Part shown: in pieces, positions 49,915 through 63,200 of the stretch
How positions within the stretch are numbered: position 1 is the first letter of the stretch
Layout: every line of letters starts with the position of its first letter
Assembly (NCBI GenBank): GCA_037043015.1
Contig: CM073324.1
Coordinates: forward strand, 9,445,013-9,509,012
DNA: 64,000 nucleotides
Source: Bryum argenteum
Lineage: Eukaryota; Streptophyta; Bryopsida; Bryales; Bryaceae
Direction of reading: 5' to 3'
The notes under the pieces: model-generated
What the model was told of the DNA's origin: nothing
What the model saw: only the letters and a program-made list of their open reading frames with translations
Databases searched by the model: none
Translations under genes and position numbers: made by a program

Positions 49915-50405
49915 GATGAAATATCACACACGCATTATTCAAAACCTGAATATGGCCGATTAGTAACACCCTCGGAGACAATCGCTTTCACTACTCCTCT
50001 CAACCACCGCCAATCCATTTGAAGTGGCAGGGGCAATACCGTGGCCACGATCTGTACAGCAGCGATATTAATGTGAAACTCCACCCATCTAAACCCAATC
50101 TGCATGCTCCATCACCAATAAAACATTCCTCCAGCCTAGAAAAATGCAAACTGAATGTGAATCTATCAAAGCAGTATGCGAGACCTAAGCTTACTAGAAG
50201 ATTCATGCGACAATGGCATGAGGTCTTCAGAAGTACAAGCTTTAGGGTAGAGGCAACTTCAATACCGTACGTTTTGACTCCATGCTGGGGACGGACGGGG
50301 TACAAGAAGGGCGAGGTGAGGAGCGCATCGCACGATCTTGTCCATCCTTCTGGCTAAGATCAAGATTATTTAGTATCTATTCTCATCAGTTTAAAACCTG
50401 ATATG
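49915..50405 (+). repeat. Segmental duplication, copy 2
   Basis: This is a diverged copy of 48928-49430, beginning about 1 kb downstream. It carries the same upstream DNA as the intact U2 gene and stops matching soon after the middle of the U2 5' domain. Confidence 0.9.
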
Positions 50406-50406
50406 C
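50332..50406 (+). pseudogene. U2 snRNA pseudogene fragment
   Basis: It retains TTCTGGCTAAGATCAAG and TCTCATCAGTTTAAAACCTG, recognisable as the U2 5' domain. The 5' end is eroded, the branch-site element is changed (TTTAGTA, with an insertion before it), and stems IIb to IV and the Sm site are missing. It is not functional as U2. Confidence 0.88.
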
Positions 50407-53380
50407 GTAGCTGTGGAAAAAGTGCACTTTTTTATTAACGAACATCACAAGACAGTGATTTCAACATAAAATGATCAAATCCTGTTTTTGGAGATTATAT
50501 CAAAACCAAAGTAACCTTAGTTCCCACAGGGCTCAGCAGTCGCTATGTGAAAAGAAGAGTGCACTTTTTTTGGTAAAGAACTGAGAGTATATGGTGATTC
50601 TACACACGTCATTTGGAAGTCAAATTGAAACAAAAATATGATGAGGAATGAACAACAATGTTTGTTGTAGTTTGAAATTTGAAGTGATTGAAATCCTAGA
50701 CAACACAAATCATATTGTGAGAGTTACATCACATCCATTTTGAAGCAAAACTATTTGGTATGGTTTTGGTGTGGTCTTGAGTTTATTTCAATCTTTCAAA
50801 ATGTTATTGTGAAAACAACTATTTTGAGGGATGACTTAATGGGTTTCAGGTAGTTCATGTGGAGGCTAAAAGCTGAGTAGTAGAGGAGATTGTTGCACTC
50901 TACTACAGTGAGATTAATCAGGAGATTATTCAAGTAGTAGATAGAAGGTTCAAGGCCCACCGACATCATATAGATTTGGAGTTTTGATTTAAAAGAGGCG
51001 AGAGGAAGAGAGGGGGGCAAAGAGTAGGTCACAATCTCTATATCCATATGGAAAGATTGGTGACACAAAGAGAGAGGGGAGGGTGCATTGCCTCTATCCA
51101 GATGGAGAGATTAAGTTGTTGTTTTATGACAAGTGGCCAATTTATTCCTATGCAACGACCACTTATCTGTAGGCTAAGGCTTATGCCTTTTTTTCCTTTC
51201 TATCATGATTTGGCCACTTCAGTGTTCTCACTGAACCCAATTGGCAAACCATGACACCTCTAGTAGGACATTCTTCAATTTCATGTTGCTATTTGAGGTA
51301 ATCAATATTCATATTAAAAAAATCAAGATTAATCATATCTCCTATGGAGGCTTGAAATTGTAATGAAACTTATTTACTAAGATGAATTTAACCCCTAAAC
51401 ACGCCAAATGTAGAAAACGACATTTTGGATGGAAGGCAACAACTTTGAAGAGCCATAACTTCTTCATTCAAGGTGTGTTACGGATGAAAGTACTTTGGTT
51501 CTAAAGGTCCCAAATCAAGTCTACTTTGAGGTAAAAATTGCAAACCCATACAAAAAAGTATGAATTGATAAACTTTAGGGAAGACAGATCTTATTTCGGG
51601 TTGTCAAGCATGGGGCATGTTTTCTTATTGGAAGTATTTTAATCTAGATATTTTTGACATTGGATTTGCAATGATGTTTCGTCGACAATAAAAGTGAAAT
51701 AATTGATGATATCTCCTTCAACCACTCTTGGATTTCAACTTTATTTTCTAGGATGACTTAGCGTCTAGTTTTAGTGATATATACATTGAAATGATCGTAG
51801 ATATTTCAAAGATAAGGCATGAATTCTATTGCAAATGGTCTAGTTTTGGATTATTTTCCCCTTGTTAATTTTTGGCAATTTTCACCATTGCAAGGCTAAT
51901 ATTGGAGCCAAGAAATTTTTTGTGATATTTTTTTGGGCAATGGTGTTATACTGTTTTTGAGCTGAAGGTGAACAACTTTGTAGTTAATGAAATTTTTATT
52001 GCGATTGGTTTGTTGGTAGAATTTCCACTCTAAAGTAACAATGATAAAATCTTGCAGTTTGTTTTTAGAACTAATACGTTACGATCTCTCAATCTATGAG
52101 GCCTCATGACTCAAATGTTGGTTCACATGACCTACAACAAGTTTATTAAAAGTTTGTAGAGTTCACATCTTGATAGTTTATCTCCATTTTCATTTAGGAC
52201 ACTTTTAAAAAAAATGTGTTTCTTGGCTAAAAATAGGTTGGGAGGTTTAGGGGTTGAACAATTAGAAGAACTTAATCTCTAAACATATTTTGATCTTGAT
52301 CTCTACAAGAAGAAATAGTTCGTTGGATTTATTCTTCAGTAATTTTATTAGAGGTCACAACACGTACCAATGGTGAGAGTTTTAACCCCTTCAGGTGCAA
52401 ACATATTATTCCTACTTAGCAACTACACATTTGAGTTTAATATGTGTCTCACCACAATTTCATTGTAATCGGGTGCTATTCTACGTGCTATTTTGTCACA
52501 CCAGACCTTACATTTGTACATATACCGATTGGCTGTAGTATCACAACCCCTTCACATACATTGTCACTCATTTTCCATAATATCACCTTCAAATTCTGGT
52601 ATATCACATGGTTTTGGAACTACAGTTGAAGTGTCCCATTGTGACGACATGATGCCATTTAACGGAATTGTCTGCATCTACAAACAAATGGCAGTTTACA
52701 GACAGGGTCGAAGCAGTAAAAGCAGGCGAGTGAAATCAACATATGGAGCAGGGGCAAGGTTAAAAAAGAAAGAGAAGAGTAGTTGCAGCAACAGAGGCAG
52801 CTGCGCCTTAGGGGCTGTTCTGTACCTCCTTCGGCCACCGCCGGATACGCCATGCTTTTTCAGTGAGCTTTTTCGTTGGGAGACCAGCTAGCAAGTCTAA
52901 TCGTCCACCGTTTGTACTGTACAGTCCATGTACAATTGGCGTGCTTCATAACGCCACGACACTACTGTCTCCTCTCTAGATCTCAATCTCAGGTTCGTAT
53001 GGGCTGTCTGCAAGCGCACCAATCTCCTACTACAGTGCCCATTTTGACTTTGAGTGACGGTGCAAGCACGCAACTTGCAATTGGACCATCCCATGCCTCC
53101 ACTATACAATAACCCCTGCCTCCCAAAGACTTACGGAGCTGCACGAAAGGTTACTGCAGCTGATTCTCCAGGTAGAGGTTCTGCTATGGAACACATGTAT
53201 TCTTTCAACTGATGATTCATTGATCGGTTCGATCGAAGAAAAAAAGAAAACTTACAGAGCTAGAACGTGCGTACATCGACCAGACTGCAGCGAAGTAAAT
53301 CTCATTCATCGGCTTTTGACAAATCCCTGGACGTCGCTGAGTCAACCCCCTAAAAGTGGCAAGATCACACAAAATCTGCA
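50407..53380. other. AT-rich spacer with dispersed repeat
   Basis: 51370-52140 is a copy of the repeat family also found near 34680-35400 (same strand) and near 26900-27060 (opposite strand). 52640-53380 is less AT-rich and has short open frames without motifs. No gene was recognised. Confidence 0.5.
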
Positions 53381-53382
53381 AC

Positions 53383-56300
53383 ATGTACAGGACTTCCATT
53401 ATGAAATGTTCTGATTCATTATGCGATTAGCCACGATGCATGCGGGGAGTAGGGTAGATATGTAGTGGCAGCAGGGTCCACCGCGTGCTACTGTAATTCC
53501 CACCGAGAATGCCCATTTGCTGAAGCCGAGAACCTGACATTGATTCACTGACCGGAGCTTGGCATGGGTTTCCTGCTGCAATTCCGCGAACCAGCACCAC
53601 TGTTCTGATAAGAATGAGGGACTTATAAATTCCTCTAGCGAGGATCACCCAATTCTAGGTGCTAGGTAATCCTGATCGTAACAAACAAGATTTTGCGTGG
53701 ATGCTGGCTCCAACAACCATCATCATTCCGACAGAAGAAACAAACAAATAATGGTGAAAATCTTTCGAATTGTGACTCATCAATCAATTTCCGGACGGTC
53801 TGAGCGGAAGTTTGATCGTGTCGACAAAGAGGAGGGTGACCCTTGACTGCGGAATTGCAGTACTTTTACGGTAACCCCAATAGACCACGATGACGACCTG
53901 TTAGTAGGAGGGATGTGCTTGTCATGCAGCAGGTTGTCTGGACACCGTCCGTGACAGCCGATTGCGGCCAAGATCCTCAAAATCTAATCTCCTCGGTTTG
54001 CGGCGCAGGTGTTCTCCAGCTGTAACACAAGGCTGCTACGAGCAGAACACGGGAGCTCGCCGTGCAACGAATGTCAGTCGTGTCCACCCTTATAAAATGG
54101 TTCCAAGTTCCAGAAGCATGCACCGAGCAGAGACTTTCTCATGTTTGAGAAATACTTGAGAGGACACCCATGCATTGTCAGGCACGGCAACAGCCTTCTT
54201 TCTGAGATGCAAGCATTGAAATGCAGAGGCAGCCCTCTCATGTGTTTCTTGGATATTGGACAGTCTCTTCCGAAGCTTGTTCCAGCTCGAGCTACTTCTT
54301 CATTGTCATCGGGTGAAAATGTGCAAATCGAAGGTTTACGAATCTGGCATACATGCTTCATTTGAATAAACAGATTCTGAAACCCAATAGACCACAATGA
54401 CCTAGTAGGAGGGATGTGCTTGTCATGCAGTAGGTTGTCTTAGCACCGTTCGTGACAGCCGATTGCGGCCAAGATTCTCAAATCTAATCTCTTTGGTTTG
54501 CTGCGCAGGTGTTCTCCAGCTGTAACACATGGTCGCTACGAGCAGAATTGGGGAGCTCGCCGTGCGGACGAATGTCAGTCGTGTCCACCCCTATAAAAGG
54601 GTCCAAGTTCCAGAAGCATGCACCAAGCAGAGACTTTCTCATGTCTGAGAAATACTTGAGAGGACATCCGTGCATTGTCAGGCACGGCAACAGCCTTTTC
54701 GTTTATTGAGGCAAGCATTGAAATGCAGCGGCAGCCCTCTCATGTGTTTCTTGGATATTAGACAGTCTCTTCCGAAGCTTGTTCCACCTGGAGCTAGCTT
54801 CGTTTCTTAAAATCGGCTGAACATGTGCAAATCGAAGGTTTAGGATCTGGTATACATGCTCAAATTTGACTAGACAGATTCTGAAGCATGTTCTGACCTC
54901 TGTATGCTCACTCCTCTTCAACATTCATCTGACCTCTGTGTGCTCACTCCTCTTCAGCATTCGTCGTGTCGCGACCGTGCTCTATCGTTGGCCTTTCGGT
55001 TATCTTCCTGTTGTGATCAAGTAGCAATTAAATAACCTTAATCGCGTTGTAAGGTTGCAGCTTAACCGTGCAGAGTCAAGAGCGGTTATGTTGTAAACTT
55101 ACCTGCGGTTCAGTGTGTAGGGTTTTGTGTGGGCGTGCCTCCTTCATATTTCAGATTGCTAGCTTAAGTTATTTGCTCTCTGAGTCTCTGGTCGGTGATT
55201 CATGCTTCGATCCCTTCCAGAACATACTAGAATATACATACACTAACTGATGCAGACTATAGCCACATTTTCGTAATTGGTCTCGAGCAACGAGAGTTGG
55301 ATACCATCATCGGTGTCTGCAGTAGAAGATCAGGACAACACAGTCAACTACGGAACACCTCCGTGAGCTAGAGGTTGACCCTGGGGAAAGATAAGTAAGT
55401 TTAAAGTTGTGACAAGACCGTTCGAAACCTGCTACCCATCTGCCAGTCGATGGATTGGGGGCCACAATGAGAAGAGGAGCACGCCAACAAAGTTGGACGC
55501 TTTCCATCATCTCCCATATTTTCTATGGAGGTAAAAGTTCTCAAAGAAGATGACACATAGCACTGAACTAGAGGACAGTAACCCGAGTAACTCTTGCTGG
55601 TATTTGATTCCTTCAGTGCCATTGCACACTCTATGGTGCGCCTCGATCATTGCTCATGTCTGTGTGCAAACAGGAGTGGTTGATCCCATGTCTTTTCTCC
55701 AACTGTTGATGATACAATGAAATCTTGACTGCTATTTCAATTGATACCATTAGGGTTCTGCAACATACATACGCCGAGCACGTTTAAAATGCAGGTTAAA
55801 GTTGAGCTCAAAACAGTTATTTGGACTTTGAGCAGTTCGGTACACTTGCACTTGTTTTTGAAGTTTTGAAACAAAAACCCTTTGTAGTTCACTGTTCACA
55901 TAGTTTCCCCACATCTTCACCTAGACCATTCTTGCTTTGAGTACTTAAGCAATTATTTACTTCGAAGGAAGAAATCATTCACGCAATGACAAATGTGAGG
56001 GTAATATCATCAAAAGCACCAACACAAGGACCTACATGGTCTGCCTACTTCTCAGTGATACTCAGTGATTCTTGTTGGGACCTTCTTTTCTTTGATGCTT
56101 TGAAAATTTGAAATAATCTTCAGCATTTAGATATTACGTCGCTGATGAGGAGATAATAGTGCTTGAGGTGTTCTTTTAAGTTTTGACTGAAGGAGGAGAG
56201 AGTAATCTGCACTCTACATCCTGAATCGAAAAGAATCTCCAAACTTTTTAAAGTACTTAGCAGGAATAAAGTTTGGAAGTATGTTTGGAGATTGTGATTT

Positions 56301-56833
56301 GCATAGTCGCCAGACCTCTAACCGTTTTTGTGATGAACATAGAATACTACACTTTCTCTTAGAACCTAGCCACTACTACCCTAGAGATAACTTGTGCTTG
56401 TTCTCTTCTCAAAGAGCTTTGACGTACCCAAACAGCAAGCTAGGCCAAGAGCTCCTATCGACCATGGTATAGTTGTCAGCATGTTGGCGTGGCAAAAAGG
56501 ACGGAATGTACTTGTTGGGCACCATAAGCGCTAACCACCAAGCCAAGGCTTGTGGTACCTCATCCTAATAAAATGCCCTAATTCAAACTTGAAAAACCAC
56601 ACTTTAGTAGCACATCACATTCTTGTTTGGGATGAACACTACACAAGAGTTGTCAATTAGCATTAATTAGCCTCTATTTTATTGAAGAAGACATATCACA
56701 TGTACCAATATGAGGTGTAGATATGTGGACTTCAGAATCTCATTCTTATCAAACTGGCATTTTGGACATCTCAGTATTACTGTGGTGTAGCAGGAGACCC
56801 CTAAAACTTGGAAATACCATAATTCAAGATGCA
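53383..56833 (+). repeat. Left arm of a giant inverted repeat
   Basis: Reading inward, this arm matches the reverse complement of 63815-60230 in the same order over almost its whole length. Paired words include GTACAGGACTTCCATTATGA, GAACCAGCACCACTGTTCTG, CTGTAACACA with its partner, GTTGACCCTGGGGAAAGATA, TTGGGGGCCACAATGAGAAG and CACATCACATTCTTGTTTGG. By eye, identity is roughly 80-90 percent with indels. No long coding frame is present. Confidence 0.9.
53879..54893 (+). repeat. Tandem direct duplication (unit about 507 bp) in the left arm
   Basis: 53879-54385 is repeated at 54386-54893 (both begin AATAGACCAC, both contain CAGGTGTTCTCCAGCTGTAA and CTTGAGAGGACA). The right arm has only one copy, so the duplication arose after the two arms were formed or is specific to this arm. 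Confidence 0.9.
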
Positions 56834-59800
56834 ATGTTTGACAGCATACCTACCCTGTGACGTATACTTCCGACCGAACAATCATGCCCATGTATGACAA
56901 AAGTAGATCAATCAGAATTCAAAAGGTTGGTCCATTCTCGCTCTCTTCAAATATAGTCTATTGTGAAAATCAAAGGTACTAATATACAGTCCTGCAAGAA
57001 GTTGATTACACAAGCTAAAGGTCAAGTCGTGCTCAGTCGTATAATTTAACCCATGATGTGGTAGTTTCCAAAGTACAAACCTTGATTCAACGTAACACTG
57101 GGATCCACAAACTACTCAATCCACCGAATAACAATATCATTTGGAGATCGATCCTACAAAAGTGATATGATATTTGCAATCCCTCATTCCATGTGCAGAT
57201 TTTTAACTTCAACTCCAGGATGAAATAAACAGTACGTTGTACCGCAGAAGTACTTCACATGATCTGTCTAAACGCAAACTGAATCATACAATGCATGAAG
57301 AAAATGAAGTTTACAACATCGTGTGCGAGAGTAGTGATTCTGAGGTCAAGAGTGGCCCGGTCTTCATTCTCTAGATCTAACTGATGCAAGTACAAGATGA
57401 TTGATTGCTTAAATTGAGAATCATGATTATTAACAGAATTAGCACGTTAAACAAGCTGATATCCCCATATCTAATTAGAGGTACATCTAATCTTAACTGT
57501 GATAAACAAAAATAGAAAGATCAAGATCAGATGTACCTCTAATTAGATATAAGATACCAACATCAAGACGCTGCAACTGCAGTTTTCGATCGTGCCCTGA
57601 GCTTCAGAAAACCAGCTCAAGAAGTTTCAAAAGAGAATGCTAGATGCAAATGAATGGGATACCACGATGCATGATCGAGTGAAAATCCTTGATGATTGTG
57701 ACCATGGCTTTGGTCGTTCATTATTTGTATGTCGAGTGATATTTGCTCTGGAGTTCGATCGATTCCGTCTTGATCGAGCTAGCTCGACAGCTGGAGAATG
57801 ATCGGGAGTTGCAGTGTAATTCCTTGCCCCGAATCGATGGAGATTGGATTTGGTGAATCTTGAGCGTGGTCATCGGCTGTCAGCTGTTGGTGGCTGCTCA
57901 TACCCACTTGGAGTCAGAATTTAGGCGTGGAGTAAGTTACGTAATGGACCGAGGCACCGAGGCTCTGAGCCCATCTCTTGAAAGAAGTCATGCATTTCAC
58001 ACTTTCTGCGACCACGTCATGCGAGACGTCACATTCTCCTAGAATCACTTCATTGAAAGGCTTATTCTTCCCTAGTATACTGACTTTCGTAGATTTGTAG
58101 GAATCTGATATATGAAGTTCAAATGTTATCTTTCTTTTCATTTTTACTTAAAACAATCAATTATTTATCAATTGAGAGAAATATAATCGTGAATAAATGT
58201 AGCCAGCTACTTGGCGGAGTTTGAGTTTATGTGCTTCTATCGATAGTCTTCATGCAACTAAACTCTTTGTTATCAACTAAACTCTTTGTTACCAGCATAT
58301 GTGGTTGGAGTAGAGGAAGCAAGTAGACGTAAATGGTGTCAGTTGAGCCCTAGTTGCAGTAGTGAGTCCAACACCTTCATGGCTCCATGGCAGCTGCTCC
58401 CTTCGTCAATCCCTACCCATGTCTTCTGAGCGCCTAACCCTGTTGCCTCCCTAGCTCCGACGCCATCGGTTGGTTCCATCATGGTGTCACCGCCGCTGGT
58501 GGGTCCTGTCTTCTAGGGCTGCCAGCCTTCCTACACACCGGTGCACACTCCAAATATTTATGTTGATTTGTGAATCCCTCACTAAGTCACTATTTCTAAC
58601 TATCCTTACAATTTTTTCTCTCTAACAACAAAACTCCAAAGTTTCATGTAAATAAAGTGTTCCTTCAACTCATATTTGGATATTTATATGTCATTACATC
58701 AATTATTGGTCTAACAAACCCTCTTGTCGTATACACTATGCTAACACTATGCTAGTTCATTCTAAAACCACCATATCTTTTGAAGTGTCATTTGTACAAA
58801 TTAGTGTAAACAACTCAATTCTCATGAAAATCATGTCAATCAAATTTATAGTCATAAGGTCTTATAGATTGTAAATTTGTAAATTTGTAATGTACAAGTA
58901 GTCAAAGAAGATTTCAAACTTTCTTCATTCTCATTTTCCACAAAGTGGAAATATTAGTAACAAACCGGTTGTAACAAAAAATATAGTTAAACCAAAATTT
59001 GTCAATCATCATCTAAATAAGTAACCTAATATGAAATAAATCATAACAAAAATTTATTGTCCACGGTAACATTTGGCCAAATGTTCACTAATAAACTAAA
59101 TCAATAGTTGGAACTTAGGCAGCCTATGAACTTCTCAAGTTTTACAAGAATATGAGAGATGCGATCTTGAACCTAGTGTCCTAGCCTAAACCTCCCACCC
59201 TTAAAATTTTGTAATTATGGGGACATTCTTGATCCAAGAATGTCCCAATAATAGTCAAATTCATTATATTGATACTTTCTGCATAAATTAAAACTTTCTC
59301 AACATGAAAATGTGCACAACATTTTTTCGTGCCGGTTGTCAAGCGTCGCAATCAATTCTTGGACCCAAAATGACAAGATCAATTTAAATTAAACTCAAAT
59401 AATACAAAAGTATCATACATCAATCTTGTTCATGAATTTCCGTATGATTGAGACATTCTTACTTTCTTAGACAAAGTATACAAATTGCTTGTAACTTAAA
59501 AGACACTATCACAATTCTCAATTTGGAGAAATTGCGCTTACATAAGCATGCTTTCACGTACCCCTACTTTAATCCACTTTATACTCTTTCTAGTTTCCAG
59601 AATAATTAGCCAATCTCATCATTTATTGTTCAGAACATTCTATTTGACACTCTTGTACTTTACAAACCTAACAATTTCTAAAGTGTCCTTTGAAATCTGA
59701 AAAGCCAAAGAGATGAAAACAACACTCGTGGTTAGCATCGCCGTAGCTTACTAGCCAGTCGGGTCCGGAATTCCGGATCCCGAAGAGTCACTTACCTTAA

Positions 59801-60229
59801 TTCCTAGCGAAATATCTGCTCCATTGTATTCTTCCTACGAGAGTAATGATTCATGTTAGTGCTACAGAAAGCATGTAAATCCATGCAAGCAAGCATTGGG
59901 AGTCGAGATCCGAAAGTTGAAAAAGCCTCCGATCCGAATTATTTATCTATCAGTGGCTAATTGGGAATGTTTAAGAGATCGGACCAATACAATTGCGGAT
60001 ATCGAATCACTGATCGTGGTTCCTCGAGCAATTTTGTTCCCGGTAACCGTTGCTACAACGAAGCAGCCAGCCTCCTGCAAAAATGCATCTGACAGAGCAT
60101 TTCATGATGGAAGTTCTGTACAAGTTGCAGATTTTCTGTGATTCTGCAACTTTTGAGGGTTTGATTGGAAACTAAAGTCGTGAATGAGGCGTTATATTGA
60201 CGAATTACTTGGCTGCAGTCAGTACATGC
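56834..60229. other. Loop between the arms of the giant inverted repeat
   Basis: AT-rich, without a recognised gene. It includes a perfect short inverted repeat at 57468-57551 and a 14-bp palindrome TCCGGAATTCCGGA near 59764. Words near 58840-58880 resemble the reverse strand of the dispersed family (CATAAGGTCTTATAGATTGT). Confidence 0.5.
57468..57551. repeat. Perfect 22-bp inverted repeat with a 40-base loop
   Basis: 57468-57489 and 57530-57551 are exact reverse complements (core CTAATTAGAGGTACATCT). An RNA over this site would form a hairpin with a 22-bp perfect stem. It could also be the end pair of a very small transposon remnant. Confidence 0.85.
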
Positions 60230-63200
60230 AGGGATTATGTTGAATCATGGCTTTTCCTTTAGGAATCTCTCGTGCTACACCACAGTAATACTGAATGTCC
60301 AAAATGTGAAAGAGATATAGCCAGTTTGAAAAGAATGAGGTTCTGAAGTCCACATATCTACACCTCATATTGGCACATGTGATATGTCTTGTTCAATAAA
60401 ATAGAGGCCAATTACATTGATGATATAAAAAAGGTGAATAATCAAAATTACCTCATGATAGGCCAGTTCTACACAGTGCTATCAAATAACTATTGCTTTT
60501 TTTTTTTAAATAAAAAAAATAAAAAAATCAGTTAACAGTTCAATTTACGTGTAGATGCCGTCTTTTTTTGAGTACCACTATCGTTCTTCTACTTAAATTT
60601 GAATTTTTCGGCGATTCAAAATCAATAAAATCAAATTAAACTAGCGCATCACATACAAAACAAGTATATAGATGGATAAAATAAAGAACACAAGAGTTGT
60701 TATTTAGTGGTACAAATGTTAATTGCGAACTATAACACTAAATGTTAGCATCTAGTGTTACAACACTAATTGTCAGACCATTGTACTAAATGTGTGAGCA
60801 TGCACAATCTCTTGCAAGTGGAAGAATTTATTGAAAGTGGTGCAATTGGTGGCTTGCACAAAAGACAAGCCGGACCTTGATTGCAATGGCGGCCCAAAGT
60901 AAACACTAAGAGAGTTGAGAAATAGTGTTCTTTATCAAAAGTTACGCGTTACACTAATCTCTACGTAACAGTAATTAACAACTCTTGTATAGTGTTTATT
61001 CCAAACAAGAATGTGATGTGGTCCTAAAGTGTGGTTTTCTACTTTGAATTAGGGAATCTAATGTTATGATGAAGAACCACAAGCCTTGGCTTGGTCATTA
61101 GGACTTATGGTGCTTAACAAGGAATATCCGTGTTCCTTTTGCCACACGTGTCCACGTGGTGATGAGGACCATGGTCCTCCCAACTATATATGATAGAGGC
61201 TCTTGGCCTAGCTTGTTGTTTGGCTGTGACAAAACTCTTTGAGGAGATAACAATCATTCTTCATCTCTCAGGTAGTAGTAGCTAGGTTCTATAAACAAGT
61301 GTAGTGATCTATGTTCATCACAAAAAGGATTAGACATCCAGCAACTATTGGAAGCATGACCTCCAAACATACTTCCAAGGGTAGCTCAAACAAAGACTTT
61401 AAATATCTCCTAACTTTAAATAGTTTGGAGTTTCTCGTTGATTGAGGATGTAAAGTTCGACTCTTCCTCTCCTCTTTTAGGGAAAATTTAAAAGAACACC
61501 TCAGGGAATATCATCTTCTTATCAGCGATGAAATTTTTAATTCTGATAAATGATTTTAATGAATCAAAGAAAGAAGGTCCGACTGAGAAGTAGGCATACC
61601 CTAGGTCCTTGTGGTGAAGCTTTTGAAGATATAACCCCACATTGTCATTGCGTGAATGATTTATACTTTGAGAATAAATAATTGCTAAAGTATGAGGAGA
61701 TTTAAAGCATGAATGGTCTAGGTGGAGATATGGGAAAACTATGTGATCTACAAAGGGTTTTAGTTCCAAAACTTCAAAAACAAGTGGGAGTGTGCCCAAA
61801 GTCCAAATTACTTTTATGGGCTCAACTTTAGCCGACAGTAACCTACAATTTACACGTGCTCAATGTATGTATGTTGCAGAACTTAGTGGTATCAATTGAA
61901 ATAGCATTCCATCTGGATTTCATTGTATCATCAGCTGCTGGAGAAAAGACATGGGATCAACCACTCCTGTTTGCACACAGACATGAGCAATGATCGAGGC
62001 GCATCTTAGAGTGTGCAATGGCACTGAAGGAATCAAATACCAGCAAGAGCTACTTGGGTTACTGTCATTGAGTTCAGTGCTATGCGTCATCGTCTTTGAG
62101 CACTTTTACTTCCATAGAAAAATGAGAGATGATGGAAAGCGTCGAACTTTGTTGGCATGCTCCTCTTCTCATTGTGGCCCCCAATCGACTCGCAGATGGA
62201 TTGTAGCTTTCGAACGGTCTCGTCACAAGTTTGAACTTACTTATCTTTCCCCAGGGTCAATCTCTAGCTCACGGAGGTGTTCCGTAGTTGACTGTGTTGT
62301 CCTGATCGATCTTCTACTGCAGACATCAATGATGCAATTCAACTCTCGTAGCTGGAGACCAATTCCGAAAATGTGGCTCTAGTCTGCATCAGTCAGTGTA
62401 TATACATTCTGGTATGTTCTGGAATTGAAGGGATCGAAGCATGAAGCAACAATAGCATGGATCACCGACCAGATCGAGCGAAAATAACGTACGCCAGCAA
62501 TCTGTGATTTGAAGGAGGCACGCAGAGCAAGAGCACACAAAACCCTACACACTGAACCGCAGGTAAGCTTATAACATGACCGCTCTTGACTCAGCACGGT
62601 TAAGCTGCAACCTTACAACGCGGTTAAGATCATTTAATTGCTACTTGATCACAACAGGAAGTTGATCGAAAGGCCAACTTACTGATAGAGCACGGTCGTG
62701 CTAACCGCTCCACGATGAATGCTGAAGACTGAAGAGGAGTGAGCACACAGAGGTCAGATGAATGCTGAAGAGGAGTGAGCACACAGAGGTCAGAACCTGC
62801 TTCAGAATCTTTCTATTCAAATGGAGCATGTATACCAGATCGTAAACCTTCGATTTGCACATGTTCACCCGATGTCAATAAACAAAGTAGCTCCAGGTGG
62901 AACAAGCTTCGGAAGAGACTGTCAAATATCCAAGAAACACATGAGAGGGCTGCCGCTGCATCTCAATGCTTGCCTCTCAGAGAAGGCTGTTGCCGTGCCT
63001 GACAAAGCATGGATGTCCTCTCAAGTATTTCTCAGACATGAGACAGTCTCTCTGCTTGGTGCCTGCTTCTGGAACTTGGACATTTTTATAGGGGTGGACA
63101 GTCGTGCCATTCGTTTGCACGGCGAGCTCCCGTGTTGTGCTCGTAGCAGCTATGTGTAACAGCTGGAGAACACCTGCGCCGCAAACCAAGGAGATTAGAT

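Noticed and set aside
52493-53112. Plus-strand open frames at 52493-52891 and 52876-53112 as genes
   Set aside because: No domain, no good splice signals, no similarity between frame and composition of nearby true genes.
59764-59777. Perfect palindrome TCCGGAATTCCGGA as a protein-binding site
   Set aside because: Isolated, with no second site or gene nearby. A 14-bp palindrome can occur by chance in 64 kb of searched DNA when many shapes are considered.
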